DNA of 6,234 nucleotides from an uncultured Acetatifactor sp. Lineage in GTDB: Bacteria > Bacillota > Clostridia > Lachnospirales > Lachnospiraceae. Below, piece by piece: positions 4,802 through 6,234 of the stretch. Below the pieces are notes generated by a model, which searched no databases, had not been told where the DNA came from, and was given only the letters and a program-made list of their open reading frames with translations. The stretch lies in NCBI GenBank assembly GCA_910577235.1, contig CAJTMX010000070.1, positions 1-6,234 on the forward strand, in the 5' to 3' direction. Positions within the stretch are counted from its first letter, which is position 1. The number at the start of each line of letters is the position of its first letter. The translations under genes were made by a program, and so were the position numbers.

Positions 4802-6234
4802 AAGAGGATTGGAACGGAGCGGACACAAATGTGTCGGTCATGTGGAGATCGACAGGTATGCGAACATCAGTTACATGGCAATGTACGGCCTTGCTCCCTG
4901 TAAGTATGGGAAATGCGGGGAAGGAAACTGTTGCCGGATATGCAGTAAGGAGGTAAGTGAACACTGTGACGGAAATCATTGCAAAGGCGAATGGTTCGCC
5001 AAAGATATTAAGCAGCTCTCAGCAGGAGAGATTCCAAGAGCTGAAATCTGGACTTTCGGCTTTCCTTGCACAGACATTTCCCTGTCAGGAAAGCGGGCAG
5101 GTCTTGCCGGAGAGCGAAGTGGATTATTTTTTACGGTTGCTGGTTTGCTCAAAGGCACGCCGACCCAGGATAGACCCCGCATCCTTATCATTGAGAATGT
5201 TAAGCATCTTCTGTCAAGCAAGGAAGGCGGGGATTTTACCGCCGTTCTGCTTAACTTATGGCAAGCAGGGTATGACCTTGAATGGCAGTGTGTCAACAGT
5301 AAGGACTTCGGCGTCCCCCAGCACAGGGAGCGAGTGTACCTTGTTGGACATCTTGGAGGAATCCGTGGACGAAAAATATTTCCTATCAGCGGAACAAACA
5401 CAGCGTCTGTTAAAGAAATTATAGGGGGACACCAGGGGAGTCGGGTTTATGATTCAGGCGGGCTCTCTGTTACCTTGACAGCCCAAGGGGGTGGAGCAGG
5501 AGGAAAGACGGGACTGTATCTCTGTGAGACAAAGAAACCGGAAGAATGGAGGGAATGTCTGCGGGAGAACGGCAGGGAGGTATGCGGTGCGCTTAATTAT
5601 GCCGGGTTTTTGACGCAGAAGAAGGAGCCGGATATGACAGGAATATCCCGGTGCCTGGTGTCCCACTACAATGCGGGGATCACAAGGTTTGGGGAAAGCT
5701 CCGGCGTGATGTATTGTAAAGCCTGTGACGAAAAGTGTGTACAGGAGGGGGCGGCTCTGATGCCGGAGAGGGAGGACATAAGGCAGAACGGCAGGAGGTT
5801 TCCAGAGAACGGGGAACCGGGATTTACGCTGACTGCTGTTGACCGCCACGGCGTGATGCTGCTGGAGTGCCCTTACCGGAACGGCATGCCTATCAGGGAG
5901 GCGACCAGACAGGGCTATGTGATGGCAAAACATGGGGACGGGGTCAACCTGTCTTATCCTAACAGCAGATTCAGAAGAGGGCGGGTAGGAAAACAGTGTT
6001 CTCAGACGCTTTTGACAGCGGGCAGCATGGGGGTGGTGGTTTACTGCCGCATCCGCAGGCTGACTCCCAGAGAGTGTTTCAGGCTGCAGGCATTTGAAGA
6101 TTTTCTGTTTGACCGGGCCAGAGCCGCAGGGGTCAGTGACGCACAGCTTTACAAGCAGGCAGGCAATTCCGTGACGGTTAATATTGTCTATGAGATTGGA
6201 AAGCGGCTTGCGGAAATGGAGGATAATATCCTTG
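4761..6234 (+). CDS. DNA (cytosine-5) methyltransferase, C-terminus cut by the window edge
   Basis: Transfers a methyl group from S-adenosylmethionine to carbon 5 of cytosine in a specific DNA sequence. The frame runs 491 codons without a stop to the right edge. Core motifs are in order and intact: motif I DLFSGIGGF (5-13), acidic E29 in VEID, catalytic GFPCTDIS with C103, ENV (145-147), QHRER (187-191), RLTPRECFRLQ (433-443) and AGNSV (467-471). Because the last motif is close to the edge, only a short tail should be missing. Residues 210-430 form a long target-recognition region of unknown specificity with three TLTA-like repeats. A Cys/His cluster at 47-74 lies between motifs I and IV. No restriction endonuclease is visible beside it, so it looks like an orphan enzyme, plausibly anti-restriction cargo of the element. 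It occupies the place expected for virB4. Confidence 0.95.
   Translation, partial: MEFLDLFSGIGGFRRGLERSGHKCVGHVEIDRYANISYMAMYGLAPCKYGKCGEGNCCRICSKEVSEHCDGNHCKGEWFAKDIKQLSAGEIPRAEIWTFGFPCTDISLSGKRAGLAGERSGLFFTVAGLLKGTPTQDRPRILIIENVKHLLSSKEGGDFTAVLLNLWQAGYDLEWQCVNSKDFGVPQHRERVYLVGHLGGIRGRKIFPISGTNTASVKEIIGGHQGSRVYDSGGLSVTLTAQGGGAGGKTGLYLCETKKPEEWRECLRENGREVCGALNYAGFLTQKKEPDMTGISRCLVSHYNAGITRFGESSGVMYCKACDEKCVQEGAALMPEREDIRQNGRRFPENGEPGFTLTAVDRHGVMLLECPYRNGMPIREATRQGYVMAKHGDGVNLSYPNSRFRRGRVGKQCSQTLLTAGSMGVVVYCRIRRLTPRECFRLQAFEDFLFDRARAAGVSDAQLYKQAGNSVTVNIVYEIGKRLAEMEDNIL

Noticed and set aside
4957..5424. Plus-strand 155-codon open frame
   Set aside because: It overlaps the methyltransferase in another frame. 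The methyltransferase frame contains all the catalytic motifs, and this one has no family signature.
5454..5933. Minus-strand 159-codon open frame
   Set aside because: It is antisense to the methyltransferase recognition region and has no recognisable domain.
4658..6234. Programmed frameshift joining the VirB4-like N-terminus to the methyltransferase
   Set aside because: I see no convincing slippery site, and the methyltransferase has its own ideal ribosome binding site and a start directly at its family N-terminus.

Overview
The window reads as part of the conjugation (type IV secretion) operon of an integrative and conjugative element from a low-GC Gram-positive gut-type bacterium, most likely a clostridium of the Lachnospiraceae kind. 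The reasons are the gene set (VirD4-type coupling protein, small pilin-like membrane proteins, a SpoVG homologue, a VirB6-like protein and a PrgI-like protein), the strong GGAGG-type ribosome binding sites, the frequent TTG/GTG starts and a moderate base composition. This assignment comes from protein resemblance that I recognise, not from a database search.

Layout, all on the + strand. 1-2093 is the 3' part of a VirD4/TraG coupling ATPase that runs off the left edge; it carries an unusual Glu/Lys-rich insertion. 2077-2430 is a VirB2/TrbC-like two-helix pilin candidate that overlaps it. 2467-2718 is a one-helix protein resembling DUF6133. A 166-base gap (2719-2884) holds a perfect 11-bp GAAA-loop hairpin. 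2885-3163 is a SpoVG-family protein. 3199-4044 is a VirB6/TrbL-like polytopic protein with a TTG start. 4088-4303 is a small two-helix protein, and 4305-4664 is a PrgI-like protein with an odd start region and an internal terminator-like hairpin.

Where VirB4 would be expected, at 4658, there is only a short reading frame that looks like the first ~30 residues of VirB4. A DNA cytosine-5 methyltransferase (TTG start at 4761) then takes over and runs off the right edge at 6234 without a stop. The methyltransferase has all the core catalytic motifs, a Cys/His-rich insert that may bind zinc, and a long target-recognition region with a repeated TLTA-type motif.

Working model: the secretion genes build the channel and feed it the transferred DNA through VirD4. 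The methyltransferase is probably cargo that modifies element or host DNA, for example against restriction in recipients. Its position suggests it was inserted at the start of virB4. Whether virB4 resumes intact downstream cannot be seen here.
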